This document shows positions 44,896 to 56,007 of a DNA stretch of 64,000 bases, piece after piece. The DNA comes from Poecilobothrus nobilitatus (Eukaryota > Arthropoda > Insecta > Diptera > Dolichopodidae), in assembly GCA_947095535.1 (NCBI GenBank), contig OX352772.1, forward strand, positions 378,523,643 through 378,587,642. Direction: 5' to 3'. Positions within the stretch are counted from its first letter, which is position 1; each line of letters begins with the position of its first letter. Under the pieces are notes generated by a model, which saw only the letters and a list, made by a program, of their open reading frames with translations, did no database searches and had not been told where the DNA came from. The position numbers and the translations under genes were made by a program.

Positions 44896-46600
44896 GGAAT
44901 TTCCTTTTTACAAAATATTTATATATTCATTTGTATATATGCGGAGAATGTGAATTAGAAAAGATTTTAGATTCTGTAAAAGGGTATAATCCTGATTTTA
45001 CAACTCTAAAATCCCCCCTAATTATATTCATTAAAATTTTCCTTTGTTTTGTATGTTTTCGCCTTTTTTTAGTAGCATTTAGCGTTAAAAAACATAAAAA
45101 ATACTCTATTTTTATTTTATACTTAGTGTTTTGTTTTGTTTTTAGCCTTAGTTTGTGGTGGGATAGAGCTTTTAAAGCTTTATTTCACATTCCAGTGAGA
45201 TTTAAGACCTTAATCGAGGAAATATCTTATTTCTTTTTCGAATAGGAAATAAAGAAAACCTCATTATTTTTTAAAAATTTGAGTAACAAAGCCCCTTTGT
45301 TTGTAGCGGATATTGAATAATTTTTTATATTCATATTATTTTATTATTTTTAATATTTATATTATTACTTATTACATATTTTGCATTGTGCATGCATGTA
45401 CATATACATGCAGTTTGTAAACCTATACGACTAATACATATTTGTAGATTAGAGGAGAGTGAAACTGTTAATAATATTTTGTTGTTGTAATTAAGAAATT
45501 TGGTGTAATTCCAGAAGCTGAGCAAACGAGCCATCTTAAATACAAAAAAAACTATTTAGAAATAATTAATTTTAAGAAGAATAATTATAAGAAATAATTA
45601 ATATTATAGAAATAATTAATTTTAAGAAGAATAATTATACTTAAGTATAATAATTAATTTTAATAAAAACTAATAGTTACTGTAACTAAATGATAAAATT
45701 TTTAAATTATAATAAATTATGAACTAATAATAAAGTGAAGTAAAAAAAATATAAATATTTTAAAGTTAAAAATCACGAACCACGCATTAGTAACTCCGTT
45801 TTAGGCTGGCCATTTTAAAAAATTTATAAATAAAAAAAAAAGTTTAATATTGTTATTAAATTTATTTAATTTAAAAACTTTTTTAAATAAATCTAATATT
45901 AAAAATCAATAAAAGTATCTAATAAAATAGTAAACAATAATAAAAAAATTTTTTAAAATTAATTTAGGATTTGCTAATATAACGGCTTAAAAACTTTGTT
46001 AATAATATAATTATTGGTTTATTAAAAAATTCTTTATTATTAAATTTTAATATTATTTAAAAATGAATATTAATCTGAACGTTAAAAAATATAAAAATAA
46101 TACAAATTACAATACAAACTAATAAAACAAAAAACAATTATTAAAATTTCATCAACATTATTATTTTTGAAGTAAAAAAAAATATCAACCAATACTGCAC
46201 AGTCATATCAAGCAATTCAGTGGTACGAATATCATAAGAATTATTAATCATTATTAATTAATAATCATTATTATCATAAGAATTATTAATCAATTATTAT
46301 CATTAATAATTATTCTTTGCTACCTGTATTTACCATTTTGCTACTTTGCTGGCAATGAAAATGTTAATTCAAAATTAATATATTTTTTTTTAATCAATTA
46401 TTAATGAAAACTTAAACACTTTTTAACAATTTTTTTTAATAATTTGCCGGACAGCTTCATAAATTAAAAAAATAATTCGAACACAAAATCTCAAATTATA
46501 TTGTATACTTTTTTATACATAAAATTGCAACTCTACATCTGATTATTCATAAACTGACAACTAAATATTATTTAGTAACACACAGTGGAATTTTTCAAAA
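44896..46600. other. AT-rich region, no gene seen
   Basis: An ORF at 44,847-45,245 (132 codons, hydrophobic) has no recognisable motif and begins inside the mariner end. Between 45,540 and 46,320 there are many AATAATTAAT-type short inverted repeats. I see no RNA gene. Confidence 0.5.
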
Positions 46601-46961
46601 TTATGTTCCACAACGGCAAAATTAAATTTAAATCTAATTGAACGACGTTCTACAATTTGTTTTTGTATTGTATGGTAATAGTTGTTGTCGTTATCATTGT
46701 GCGTGGACAGTAGTCAGTATTCAGTAATACTCAAATTTTTTTCCGTAAGTATTAGTACGCTTCAACCAGCAAAGGACTAAGTGTGCGTTGCTTTTTTTTT
46801 ATTTTTTTTAATTAAAAAACGTACAATAAGGTAATGTATTAAAAAATTGTTTTTTAATTGTGTTAAAATTTAAGTATCAGGTTGAAGTGAAGGCTGTAAA
46901 AATAAATATTCTGATAATGTGCCATTCCTGGCTTTTCCATGGAATGGAATGGAAATAAAAC

Positions 46962-47560
46962 ATGGAAGGAAACGTTAAAAATAAATGTGCAATTCAATCA
47001 CTTCTACAAATTCAAATTGAATTATTACAACAAATCCAAAAACATAAATATCCTAACTTGAAGCAGGGAGAAACTCCATGCACACTTGTTGGTATTCCAT
47101 GCACAAAAATTTCAAATATTAACTGCAATACAAATTCATGTATTAGTACGCCAATAGCATCTATTTCAACTCCCAATGCAAGTTTAGTTAATCCTTTAGA
47201 GCCTCCTATGGTCAGATCATACTTATTTTTAATCGCGTTTTAGAGATCAAAAAATCTACGAAAATGTAAGACTTTATTTAGCCTACTGGCATAAGAAAGA
47301 CGACGATCTTTGTGTAGACTGTAAAACCAAACTCAATATTAAAATTTTTATTGATCAAGAAGGTTTACCTTCTAACCCAAAAGAATTAGTGAAATTATTT
47401 GTTAAATATCATGAAGATTTCGGAGGCTCTTTTAAATCGGTCGAAAAAGATCTACAAGCCTATTGCAGTCACCTTAAAAGCAAAAGGTTTGAGTATTTGC
47501 AAAGAATTAGAAAAAGTATGCGTTCCTTTAGCGGAAAAAATAGCATTAATACTAACCTAG
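46962..47560 (+). pseudogene. ORF1 remnant of LINE-D fused toward ORF2
   Basis: 46,962-47,243 reads MEGNVKNKCAIQSLLQ (helical) with a Ser/Thr/Pro-rich tail. After a stop, another frame reads DQKIYENVRLYLAYW, a CVDC pair and GLPSNPKELVKLF. From 47,389 the same frame continues without a stop into the endonuclease, so the ORF1/ORF2 boundary is lost. Just upstream, at about 46,922, CHSWLFH resembles the PHD-finger end of LINE-A ORF1 (CKWLFHPKC), a weak match. Confidence 0.5.
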
Positions 47561-47599
47561 TTTCAGTTCATACATCATCTAGCTTTAAGGTACATAAAA

Positions 47600-48260
47600 A
47601 TAATGATAACAATAAACTTACAATCTTCTATCATAACTGCAGCGGTATGAGAGGTAAGCTAAAAAAACTATATGTTGATGCTAAGTCCTGTGAATTAAAT
47701 GTATTAGCCATTACCGAAACTTGGCTAAATGATTCCTTCAAAAAAATACTAGACAGTAATGGTCGCTTTACAGGACAGACAGGGATTATAATTCTGCAAA
47801 TTGTTCCCGTGGAGGCGGTGTTCTTCTCGCAGTTAATAACAAGTTGTCTAGTGCGCCATTACATACTAAGACCTCTCACTCATTCGATCACAAATTTATA
47901 AAAGTGAACTTAGGTAAAAATTGTTTATACCTTGGAATCGTTTACTTTCCGCCTAATATTGACAATTCCTCATATTCTGATTTCTTTCATAAATATATCA
48001 TGATATTATATCAAAATTGAATGAGCATGATTCAATTTTCATTTTTGGGGATTATATCATGATATTATATCAAAATTGAATGTGGATGATTCAATTTTCA
48101 TTTTTGGGGATTTCAATCATCCTTCACTATCTTTTACAGTAGACAATTCTGATAATTTGCTACTACCAATTAACTTTAATGACGAAATTGATTTCGATAT
48201 TATTAGTGAGTTGTACGGTAACGACTTATAGAAAATTGTCAGATTTTCAAACAAAAATAA
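47600..48260 (+). pseudogene. Endonuclease of LINE-D
   Basis: IFYHNCSGMRGKL (Asn block, about 47,625-47,665), AITETWLNDS (Glu, about 47,716), then a frameshift, NCSRGGGVLLAV (about 47,795-47,835), LGIVYFPPN, and GDFNHPS at about 48,103. A 59-base segment (47,996-48,054) is duplicated at 48,055-48,113 directly over the GDFN block. 59 is not a multiple of three, so it destroys the frame there. Confidence 0.85.
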
Positions 48261-48263
48261 TAA

Positions 48264-50325
48264 GTGGTAAAACTCGCTGATGATATACAGCTAATTTATT
48301 CTCTAACTCACGCAGTCATTTGCGAATTTTTTTCCTTTACGCCACTTATTGCTAAATCTTATAACAATAATATTGTATTTGATTTTCTAAATGCAGATTA
48401 TCAAAGCATTAATGATGCTTTATCGATTATTGATTGGGACGAACTGTTAACACAACAGAACATTGACTCAACAATATCTATTTTCTATATGAAAGCATTT
48501 CATATAATCAACTCCTTTGTACCTAAAATACGTAAAATAGATAAAACCACAAAACCGTGGCTTAACAGAGAGCTTAGGATTTTGCGTAATCAGCGCAATA
48601 AACTTTATAAAAAAATAAAACTTACTAAGGAACCTGACACTAATTTACTGAACATGCACAATCATCACGCTTTAGAATTTAAACATAAATCAAATTTGGT
48701 ATACGACAGTTAAGTATGTATCTGAGATCGGTATTAAATTAATTACGGATCCAAAAAAGTTAATATAAAACGAAAGACTTGTGGGTATCCAAACTCTATG
48801 TCTAAAGATAATGTGTTCTCTTCTAACCCTAATGTAGTCTGTAATTTCTTTGCAGATTGCTTTCAAAAAGTTTGTCGTCAGTTTGACGCGTCCACCAATA
48901 TCCCAATTTCTAAGTCGGTTAGTAATACTAATTCGATTATAAAAGATTTGTATATTTCAGAAAATGAAATATATGAAGCAATTAGCAACCTCGATCTTAA
49001 AACAGGCGTGAGCCCTGATTTAATTCATCCTTCTTTTTTATACAGCTGCATCAGTCACACGCATCCATTTCGCATTATATTTAATATTTCACTTTCTTTA
49101 GGTACTTTCCCGTCTGCTTGGAAATCATCTTTTTTTCACCCCTTAATAAATCACCCCTATTCATAAAAAAGGAGACAAAAGGAGGAGGAGGATTTCGTAG
49201 AAAACCATCGAGGTATAGCCACCCTTTCGACTATTCCAAAACTGTTCGAGAAAATTGTGGTCAGTTAAATCACACCTACTTACTATAAATATGAAATTTA
49301 ATGAATAACAGCATGGTTTTAGAAAACGTCGCTCTACTACTGCAAATTTCGTGGTATACACTTCTGAAATCTTGAATGAAATGGAGAATGGTTATCAAGT
49401 TGACGCTATTTATACGGGCTTTAGCAAAGCTTTCGATCGTGTTGATCATAAAATTTTGCTGAAAAACTCGAAACTTTGGGTATCTGTGGTTCTTTCCTGG
49501 CATGGCTTGGTTCTTACCTTACTGAGAGAAGGCATTAAATTCCAAGGTTATTTGTCAAACCCAATTTACATTACTTCTGGAGTGTCGCAAGGTAGCCATT
49601 TAGGCTCACTTCTATTCAATGTGTTCATTTCAAATATTTGCGAAGAACTAATAGGTGTGTCACATATTGCATTTGCTGACGATCTTAAAATTTTCCATGT
49701 TATTAAGAATAGCTCTGATGTGGAATTATTTAATTAAGGTCATAAGCTTTACACTTGAAAGAAATACAATATTTTTCGCTTATTCAATAGACAATATAGC
49801 TCTCGAAAAGGTAAATAGCTTGATCGATCTTGGGATTCCTTTAGATGATAAATTAAATTTCAATCTTCACTACGAACACATGATAGCTAAGGCAAATAAA
49901 ATGTTAGGCTTTATTAAAAGAAGGGCGAAAGAGTTTAATGACGTAGCAGTAACAAAAGCACTTTATTGCTCTTTGTTTCGATCTATTTTAGAATATGGTC
50001 ACATTGTTTGGGATCCGGCATTTCAAACACACTCTAAAAAAATTGAATCTGTTCAAAAACAGTTTTTTTTATTTGCTCTAAGTAGCTAATATGATCCTTC
50101 AGAGTATTTTATTCTTCCAAGTTACTTTGCAAACTTAATACGTTCAAAATGTTAACTCTTGTCATACTGCTTTACTTTCGACATCTTAAATAAATATAAA
50201 GTTTCTAACAAATAAAGTCAGAATAAGTTAGTTTCTAACAAATAAAGTCAGAATAAATACCGAAGTTAGACAAACAAGAAATACTAAATTGAAAATGGGA
50301 GCGGACCTGTTCGCAAAATGTATAT
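48264..50325 (+). pseudogene. Reverse transcriptase of LINE-D, motif A aspartate lost
   Basis: Linker 48,264-48,713 (KPWLNRELRILRNQRNK) and 48,798-49,166 (LDLKTGVSPDLIHPSF, GTFPSAWKSSFFHPL). RT 49,351-49,737: motif A reads YTGFSKAFDRVDH, Gly replacing the first catalytic Asp (49,417), motif B SGVSQGSHLGSLLF, motif C AFADDLKIF intact. 49,655-50,089 follows with MLGFIKRRAKEFNDV, RSILEYGHIVWDP and KQFFLFALSS. Frames change near 49,170-49,340 and 49,740. A 26-base repeat pair at 50,201 and 50,231 precedes the insertion. Confidence 0.85.
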
Positions 50326-50904
50326 GTCAAATTCCCATTTCACCTAATGCTATTTAGCATAATTTATTATTTCACAAATTTCATTTTAGCAAAATTAACT
50401 TATAGCAAATAGGAAACTTTGCAACTAATACTTTTCACAACAATCCACTTAACAAATAACAACTTCACTAACTTTTTAATTTTTTTTCATACATATCAAT
50501 GTTAAATTAACATTTAACATAACAGTAGGGCACGCTAATCAGCAGCAGCAGCTTGTCTTTGCTTATATAATATACATATAGTTGAAAATAAAATGATTTG
50601 TAAAAATTTTTTCATGAATTATGTAATTTTATAGATTTAATTTATTTCGAGGAAGATATTATGTGGCAAACATATATTTTGCAAATAGTATTTGGAATTT
50701 AGAAAAATTTTTGCGCAAAATTTCAAATAGTATTTGCAAAATATATGTTTGCCAAATATCGTTTTGCGAAGTGTCTGATTATGCCAAACAACCATTTGTA
50801 AAATGGTTAAATATGTCAAATGGAAAATTGCGAAATGTCCTTTTTGTCAAAAGATATTAGGCAAATTGGCATTTTGCAGCTTAACATTCGGCTAACTGTA
50901 TACA
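50325..50904. mobile_element. Small insertion in LINE-D with hairpin
   Basis: About 580 bases that break the LINE-D C-terminus. It contains an inverted repeat with 37-base arms (50,664-50,700 and 50,718-50,754, three mismatches, 17-base loop) and several TTTGC/GCAAA motifs throughout. A 65-base block at 50,505-50,570 matches 17,800-17,865 inverted, including GTAGGGCACGCT. No ORF. Probably a MITE. Ends not resolved. Confidence 0.6.
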
Positions 50905-51070
50905 AACCATTGAAAATACTCACAGAACTCAATATGGAAATAATGAACCTATAAACAGATGTTGCACTACATTAAATAAACATAGTTATCTTTTTTCAAC
51001 AGTCATATCAAAAAACTCTTTTAAATATAAACTAAAGCAAAAATTGTTAAATGACCTTATTTTGTAAACA

Positions 51071-51959
51071 TAATACATTTCAAGTTCAAGTACATATTAT
51101 CATATTATATCATAAATTCATAACTAATGACGCTCATACAGTGATTTTCTTCTGTATGGATTTTTTTTCTTTTAATTTTTAATGTTTTGTATAGTAAATA
51201 AAAACAATTTTGTATTGTAATTTGAGCTAAGTATTCAAATTTTTGTTAATTGTTCTTGCTCATTTCGTTACCTTCTGTTCAAAGTTATTAATAATAGCTA
51301 TAAGATACTTTTTTTTTGTAAATACCTTGTTTTGGTTAAATAAAAATAATAAATTTTAAGAAATGGCTCAATTTAAAATGACAGTTTATTCAAATAATGT
51401 TTTTTTATGAAAGGAGCGTTCTAAGCGTATACTTGAGTGTGTATTTAAAAAGAAAAACACCTATTGTAATCATCCATCAGACAGAAGAAGAAAAATAATC
51501 CACAAGCAAATGAATCAGCAGCAACTAACATCAAAAAACCCAAATTTATTTTATTATTTGGTACATATTTAATTAGTTAAAAGTATTTTTTTTTTAATTT
51601 ATTTTCAATTAGTAATTTTTTTTTACTGAATCATGTTTTTTAATATAAGGTAAAACAAGGTATTACCGACAGCTTAAATATTGTTGCATACAATTTTTAT
51701 TAAAAAATGTTAACTAATATAATATAGTAAATAAAATATTTTACTCAATTTTATGAAAGATTAATATTTTTTAAACAAATTACAAAATTTACAATGCATT
51801 GAAACTATTTTAAATAATGTTTTTAAGCGATTTTTAGAAATTCATTTGGCCATTCTATTACCGTTTACGTTTCAATCGTACTCTAAAAGAAAAAATGTTA
51901 CAACAAATTTAAAATATTGATGATATTATTTCTTAAAAATAAATGCAAAATATTTTTTA
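51071..51959. other. AT-rich region upstream of the integrase remnant
   Basis: No coding signal. 51,867-51,898 is an exact 32-base copy of 52,095-52,126 in the integrase, a displaced duplication. Confidence 0.6.
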
Positions 51960-52634
51960 AACTTCTAAAAGACATCCACAAAATTTGCAAACTGATGATG
52001 GAAAAGAATCCTTCAATAAAATATTCAAAAATTTTAAAAATAAATTTCAAATAAATCATTATTCAACATTTAGCTCGTAAGCATCCATAGTAGAACGTTT
52101 CAATCGTACTCTAAAAGAAAAAATGTGGAAAGAATTCAGTTTCAATGCGAGTTACAAATGGGTTAATATTATTTCAAAACTAGTCCACCAATATAATAAC
52201 TCTAAACATCGTACTATTCAAAAGACGCCAACAGAGGTAATCAAAAAAAATGCTGGTGAATTGTTAGGCACTATTTATAAATAATATTAAGATTTCTGTA
52301 GTTACCGTCTAAATTTAAAATTAGTGACTCAATTCGTATAAGCAAGTATAAACATATTCTTGAAAAAGGTTACACACCAAATTGGACAACGGCAATATTT
52401 AAAATAAGAAAAGTTTAAATTACTAACCCTGTCACATATTTACTGGAAGATTATCAAGGTCAACCCATACAAGAAAGCTTCTATGAATATGAATTGTTAA
52501 AAACTCAAAAAAAAAAAACAAGTGTTTCTAATTGAAAAAATTCTTAAAACTAGAGATAATAAAATTTTTGTTAAATGGTCAGGGTTTTCTTCTAATCATA
52601 ATTGTTGGATAAATAAAAAGATTTTTTTATAAAA
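51960..52634 (+). pseudogene. Polinton/Maverick-type integrase remnant with chromodomain
   Basis: Read with frameshifts: NLQTDDGKESFN (second catalytic Asp), NHYSTFSS, a stop, ASIVERFNRTLKEKMW (catalytic Glu), YKWVNIISKLVHQYNN, KHRTIQKTPTEVI (to 52,281), then RISKYKHIFEKGYTPNW near 52,338-52,388, NPVTYLLEDYQGQPI, and a C-terminal chromodomain (IEKILKTRD ... IFVKWSGF ... CWINKK) ending in TAA at about 52,632. Polinton integrases share exactly this order. The first catalytic Asp region is missing. Other Polinton genes (polymerase B, ATPase, capsid) were not seen here. An LTR-element integrase is the alternative but fits the GYTPNW block less well. Confidence 0.75.
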
Positions 52635-52639
52635 CAAAA

Positions 52640-53682
52640 TTTTATTTTATTATTTTACAATTATTGCTATCTATTATTTTATTTTGATAAATTATAAAAT
52701 TTTCATTTGATATGATGATTTTTGTTTTATTGACCGCAAATCAAGTATAGTGTAATCGGATTTATAATCTTCATCTATAATAGAAAGTGTTTCTACTCCC
52801 CCATTTTAATAGCTGAACTGATAAATTTACTTTTCATAGTAAAAAAAAGTATGATGTATCTTCTTTAAAGGTTAACGAAGTAATGTTTTATTAGAAATTT
52901 AAAATATATATATCCTCTTTTATTTTCTAGAAATTTCTTTGTTGTGTACAGACTTAACTTGACTTATAATAGAACATACATACATAAAAAGCGGTAAAAA
53001 GCGATTTCTTCCTTCTGAATAGTAGTCTAAATATTCTTTTTTTAAAAAGTAATGTTCTAAAATTGGTTAGCACGTCACTTTAGTTATAAGCATTTTCTAT
53101 TGATGCTATAAATACAATTCCCTCTTCAATTCGTTTCCTCATCATCGACTTTTTCAACTGACTTTGATTTTCTTCATATTCATTCATGCGGTGCTTTTGC
53201 TTTTTTGTCCCGATTTAGGGCTGTCAGATATATATTATTCATATCCATCAGCATAGCCTTATATACTGTAACTGTATTTACTTTTTATTTATGCATTTTC
53301 AATATTTATGTTTTTAGTTGTTAAATTATTTAATTTGTCTCCTAAATTTTCGGCAGCACATATTGAAGTCATATTTACATCATTATTCAAGTAGTTTTCT
53401 ATTATATTACGTTGAAATAATTATGATAAAATAGATGATTTGTTTATATTAGTGACTTTGTTTATTTCTATAAAGAATCTATTTGGATCGGAACTATTTG
53501 CTTCGAGCGTGGTCATCCTTGTTGTTTTACAAAAACTCTAATTAGTATTTTTATTTGCTATTATTACAATTTTTCTCCAATTAAATATAAGAAGGAATCA
53601 TAATTCGATTTTTTTTCGAAATGTTTTTAAATATCTTTTTAAAAATTAAGTTTTTTAATAATTTTTCTATTTGTTAATACAG
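52640..53682. other. AT-rich region, no recognised gene
   Basis: Minus-strand reading at 53,190-53,045 gives an acidic/basic stretch (MNEYEENQSQLKKS ...) of about 36 codons with no family match. It could be part of the Polinton remnant or nothing. Confidence 0.4.
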
Positions 53683-53806
53683 GTACCGAACACGCTAGTA
53701 AAATCGTCATTAGGAAACGGATTACAATCATTACGTTCATCATCAGCTCTACTGTGTATACATCAAAGAAGACTATTTGAAAGCCAGAAAATTCTTTTCC
53801 AAAAAG
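53683..53806 (+). CDS. Candidate 124-base internal exon of an unknown host gene
   Basis: A T-rich tract followed by TTGTTAATACAG at 53,671-53,682 forms a good 3' splice site. AAAAAG/GTAAGT at 53,801-53,812 is a consensus 5' splice site. The 124 bases between are less AT-rich than the surroundings. Only one frame is open across the segment (VPNTLVKSSLGNGL ... RRLFESQKIL), entering in phase 0 and leaving in phase 1. I do not recognise the protein. A chance match in AT-rich DNA or a TE-derived exon are alternatives. No partner exon was found in the window. Confidence 0.35.
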
Positions 53807-53948
53807 GTAAGTTAAATATTTTAAATAAACAAGTTTCTCTTAGTACCATAGAACTGATTTTATATAGGTACTAGGAAGTTTATATGACGGTACAAAGGAA
53901 AACTGCAAAATTTTTAAATTAAATAATATACAAACAAAACAATATTAA

Positions 53949-54422
53949 AAAATAAAATAAATAAAAAAAATTTTTAAAAAAACTGCTTTTTTGAACTAAA
54001 AAGTAGAAAATAAATTTTTAATAGCAAATTTTTCTGTAATTTTCTAAACTATATTGTTACAATCGAGATTTCTTTGAAAAAGTTTATTTCAATATGTCAA
54101 ATATATATATAAATATAAGTATATATAAGTTTTAAAGTCTGTGAAATTAATATAAAAGCTGGAGGCAAAATTTAAAAATATAAGTTTATAGTTATGCGTT
54201 TGTTGCCTCCAGCTTTTATTTTAATTTCACAGACTTTAAAACTTATATATACTTATATTTATATATATATTTGACATATTGAAATAAACTTTTTCAAAGA
54301 AATCTCGATTGTAACAATATAGTTTAGAAAATTACAGAAAAATTTGCTATTAAAAATTTATTTTCTACTTTTTAGTTCAAAAAAGCTGTTTTTTTAAAAA
54401 TTTTTTTTATTTATTTTATTTT
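53949..54422. repeat. Long palindrome P2 (about 220-base arms)
   Basis: Left arm 53,949-54,168, right arm 54,203-54,422, loop about 34 bases; two mismatches seen. Contains CTAAAAAGTAGAAAATAAA at 53,996-54,014 as in P1, and TGCCTCCAGC beside the loop. Beyond the first ~70 bases the arms differ from those of P1. Foldback transposon or hairpin-RNA locus. Confidence 0.9.
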
Positions 54423-54589
54423 ATTCTTTTTAGTAACGACAAATATAAGTATTGAATTGATATTTTCTTTTTTCCTTGTTTAATTTTGAATATTTACAGT
54501 TGCCCTCACAGTCTATAAGTATATTATTACCTGTTATATTATAGAATATATTGAATTTTTTTATTATTAATTTATTGTGGCAAAATTTT

Positions 54590-56007
54590 TAAAAAATTAA
54601 GAAAACGTTGCATAGCTAAATTCAAAATTTAAATAAAAATATTGCAATTTAATAATGTTCTTTATTTCCACTTAAAATGCGACCCTTTAAAAACTTTGAT
54701 TCATACACTGCCTTGTTTTTTCTTTCTTTTCATAACATAACATTTTAATATTTTTTTTTTTATCTGTTATGTACGGAAATATCAAACGTATGTTTCTTTC
54801 TTTTAAAATCATAACATTTTAATAGTTCTTTTTTTCTATCTGTTACGAGGGCAAATATCAGATGTGCACAATATATACATAAGAAATAGACTTTAAAAAT
54901 ATTTAAAAACAATCAAAGTAACATTTTTTGTTCTCTTTTTTTTTTATTCGTTTTTATTTTTCTTCCAGTATTACATTTTCCTTTTTTTTTGTTTTCTGTT
55001 ATTTAGGTACGCTAAGTATTTCTTTTTTTTTTTAAAATGTTTAATTTATACATGCATTCTATTTAAAAAATATAAATTATAACCTATAGAACATTCTGAA
55101 TTTTTTTTTTTTCGTTTATATTTACCGTCTGTTATTTAGGTACGCTAAGAACTTATTTTTTTTTTAATATTAAATTTATGCATACAGTCTATTTCAAAAA
55201 TTATAAATTATTAGCTATAGAACATTCTGAAATTTTTTTTGTTCGTTTATGTTAACCGTCCATTCATATGCATACATAAAATTTTTTTTTGTTCGTTTAT
55301 GTTTACCGTCCATTCATATAAATATAACTGTTGCTTACATATTAAAAAATAATAAATCTATAACTACATACATAAATAGCCATATATTCATTCATATACA
55401 TATGTATCTATATTATGAGCTGAACTTAGTGTTGCATTATATCATAATGCGGCAAAATTTTTGAAAAATTAAGAAAACGTTGCATAGCTAAATTCAAAAT
55501 TTAAATAAAAATATTGCAATTTTATAATGTTCTTTATTTCCACTTAAAATGCGACCCTTTAAAAACTTTGATTCATACACTGCCTTGTTTTTTCTTTCTT
55601 TTCATAACATAACATTTTAATATTTTTTTTTTTATCTGTTATGTACGGAAATATCAAACGTATGTTTCTTTCTTTTAAAATCATAACATTTTAATAGTTC
55701 TTTTTTTCTATCTGTTATGTAGGTAAATATCATATGTGCACATATACTATTTCTTATGTAAAGTAGTATATATACTATTTTACATAAAATATACTATTTC
55801 TTATGTCTATTTCTTATGACTTTAAAAATATTTAAAAACAATCAAAGTAACATTTTTTGTTCTCTATTATATAAAAAAAATTTTCTATTCGTTTTTATTT
55901 TTCTTCCAGTATTACATTTCCTTTTTTTTTTGTTTTCTGTTATTTAGGTACGCTAAGTATTACTTTTTTTTTTTTTTAAATGTTTAATTTACACATGCAT
56001 TCTATTT
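54590..56007 (-). repeat. Tandem array B (first part), inverted copy of array A units
   Basis: On the minus strand it carries the same blocks as array A (GGTCGCATTTTAAG, ATAACAGATAGAAAA, GGACGGTAAAC). The marker CACTGCCTTGTTTTTTC recurs at about 54,706 and 55,577, a period near 871, longer than in array A because of internal duplications at 55,030-55,320. It breaks at 56,008 where a GTCC repeat is inserted. Confidence 0.8.

Larger units (their letters stand above)
46600..51070 (+). mobile_element. CR1-group LINE-D, split by a 0.58 kb hairpin insertion
   Basis: Plus-strand element of about 4.4 kb: 5' leader, ORF1 remnant (46,962-47,560), endonuclease (47,600-48,260), RT (48,264-50,325) and C-terminal end (50,905-51,067: RTQYGNNEPINRCC ... 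LKQKLLND). The insertion at about 50,325-50,900 separates the last two. The same family ends the window as LINE-E (TEYGRNDPVNRCC at 63,960), so the two can be aligned. Confidence 0.85.

Noticed and set aside
44847..45245. 132-codon plus-strand ORF
   Set aside because: It begins in the mariner end, is hydrophobic by composition and carries no motif.
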